From Gammaproteobacteria bacterium (GTDB lineage: Bacteria > Pseudomonadota > Gammaproteobacteria > Chromatiales > Chromatiaceae): a stretch of 5,941 nt of DNA. Numbering within the stretch: position 1 is the stretch's first letter; each line of letters starts with the position of its first letter. The DNA is taken from assembly GCA_019136395.1 (NCBI GenBank), contig JAGVUH010000209.1:1-5941 (forward strand), given 5' to 3'. Made by a program: the position numbers and the translations under genes. Positions 5,781-5,941 of the stretch are shown one piece after another. The notes beneath the pieces are model-generated. The model had not been told where the DNA came from. It made no database searches and was given only the letters and a program-made list of their open reading frames with translations.

Positions 5781-5941
5781 GTCGCAAAACATACAATACG
5801 ATATGCTATTCAATTAGTTATAAGCTATTCCCAAACATTAATTATCTATAAATATTACTTATGCTCACATAATTTTACTTAATCAATTCTGCCCATTACA
5901 TTTTTGAACTACATCCTTGCACCCTCTCCCCCGCTCGCCGC
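5781..5941. other. AT-rich tail with no supported gene
   Basis: About 5781-5915 is strongly AT-rich (for example TTAATTATCTATAAATATTA at 5838-5857) and the last 25 bases return to a C-rich composition. No open frame has a ribosome-binding sequence or a recognisable product. It could be a DNA-unwinding element of an origin, a promoter region for a gene beyond the window, or simply the edge of an inserted element. I found no exact DnaA box here. Confidence 0.45.

Overview
The window joins a GC-rich housekeeping block (about 1-2300, genes on the minus strand) to an accessory block (about 2300-5941) that has one large plus-strand gene and AT-rich flanks. The housekeeping proteins look proteobacterial. 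Phosphoglycerate kinase followed by a PykA-type pyruvate kinase matches the pgk-pyk part of the tkt-gap-pgk-pyk-fba cluster of many beta- and gammaproteobacteria. A GC-rich gammaproteobacterium, possibly of the Chromatiales, is my tentative guess; nothing here fixes the genus.

Layout. 1-794 (-) is the N-terminal part of pyruvate kinase, cut by the window edge. 795-1086 is a very GC-rich gap with dense G-runs on the plus strand. 1087-2268 (-) is complete pgk. 2269-2811 is a divergent intergenic region with a sharp drop in GC and a 9-bp inverted repeat at 2359-2399, but no gene I can support. 2812-5445 (+) encodes an 877-residue replication protein: a RepB-like archaeo-eukaryotic primase domain, a PriCT-2 domain, a DUF5906/P4-type superfamily 3 helicase and a probable C-terminal winged helix. 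Its start lies just upstream of a run of ten G, and a second start with its own ribosome-binding sequence lies 38 codons downstream.

5446-5941 holds no convincing gene but is highly structured. It has ten copies of TGTCCA on both strands (5480-5731), most in an 8-bp phase, then two perfect GC palindromes (5741-5750 and 5764-5779), then AT-rich DNA. An origin-type repeat array plus AT-rich DNA beside a primase-helicase gene suggests the replication module of a P4-like satellite, integrative element or plasmid relic. That would place an origin and its initiator next to the glycolytic operon, where gap would often lie upstream of pgk. Gene identities rest on motifs read by eye. The origin role of the repeats is inference. 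No integrase, att site, tRNA, CRISPR or insertion sequence was found.
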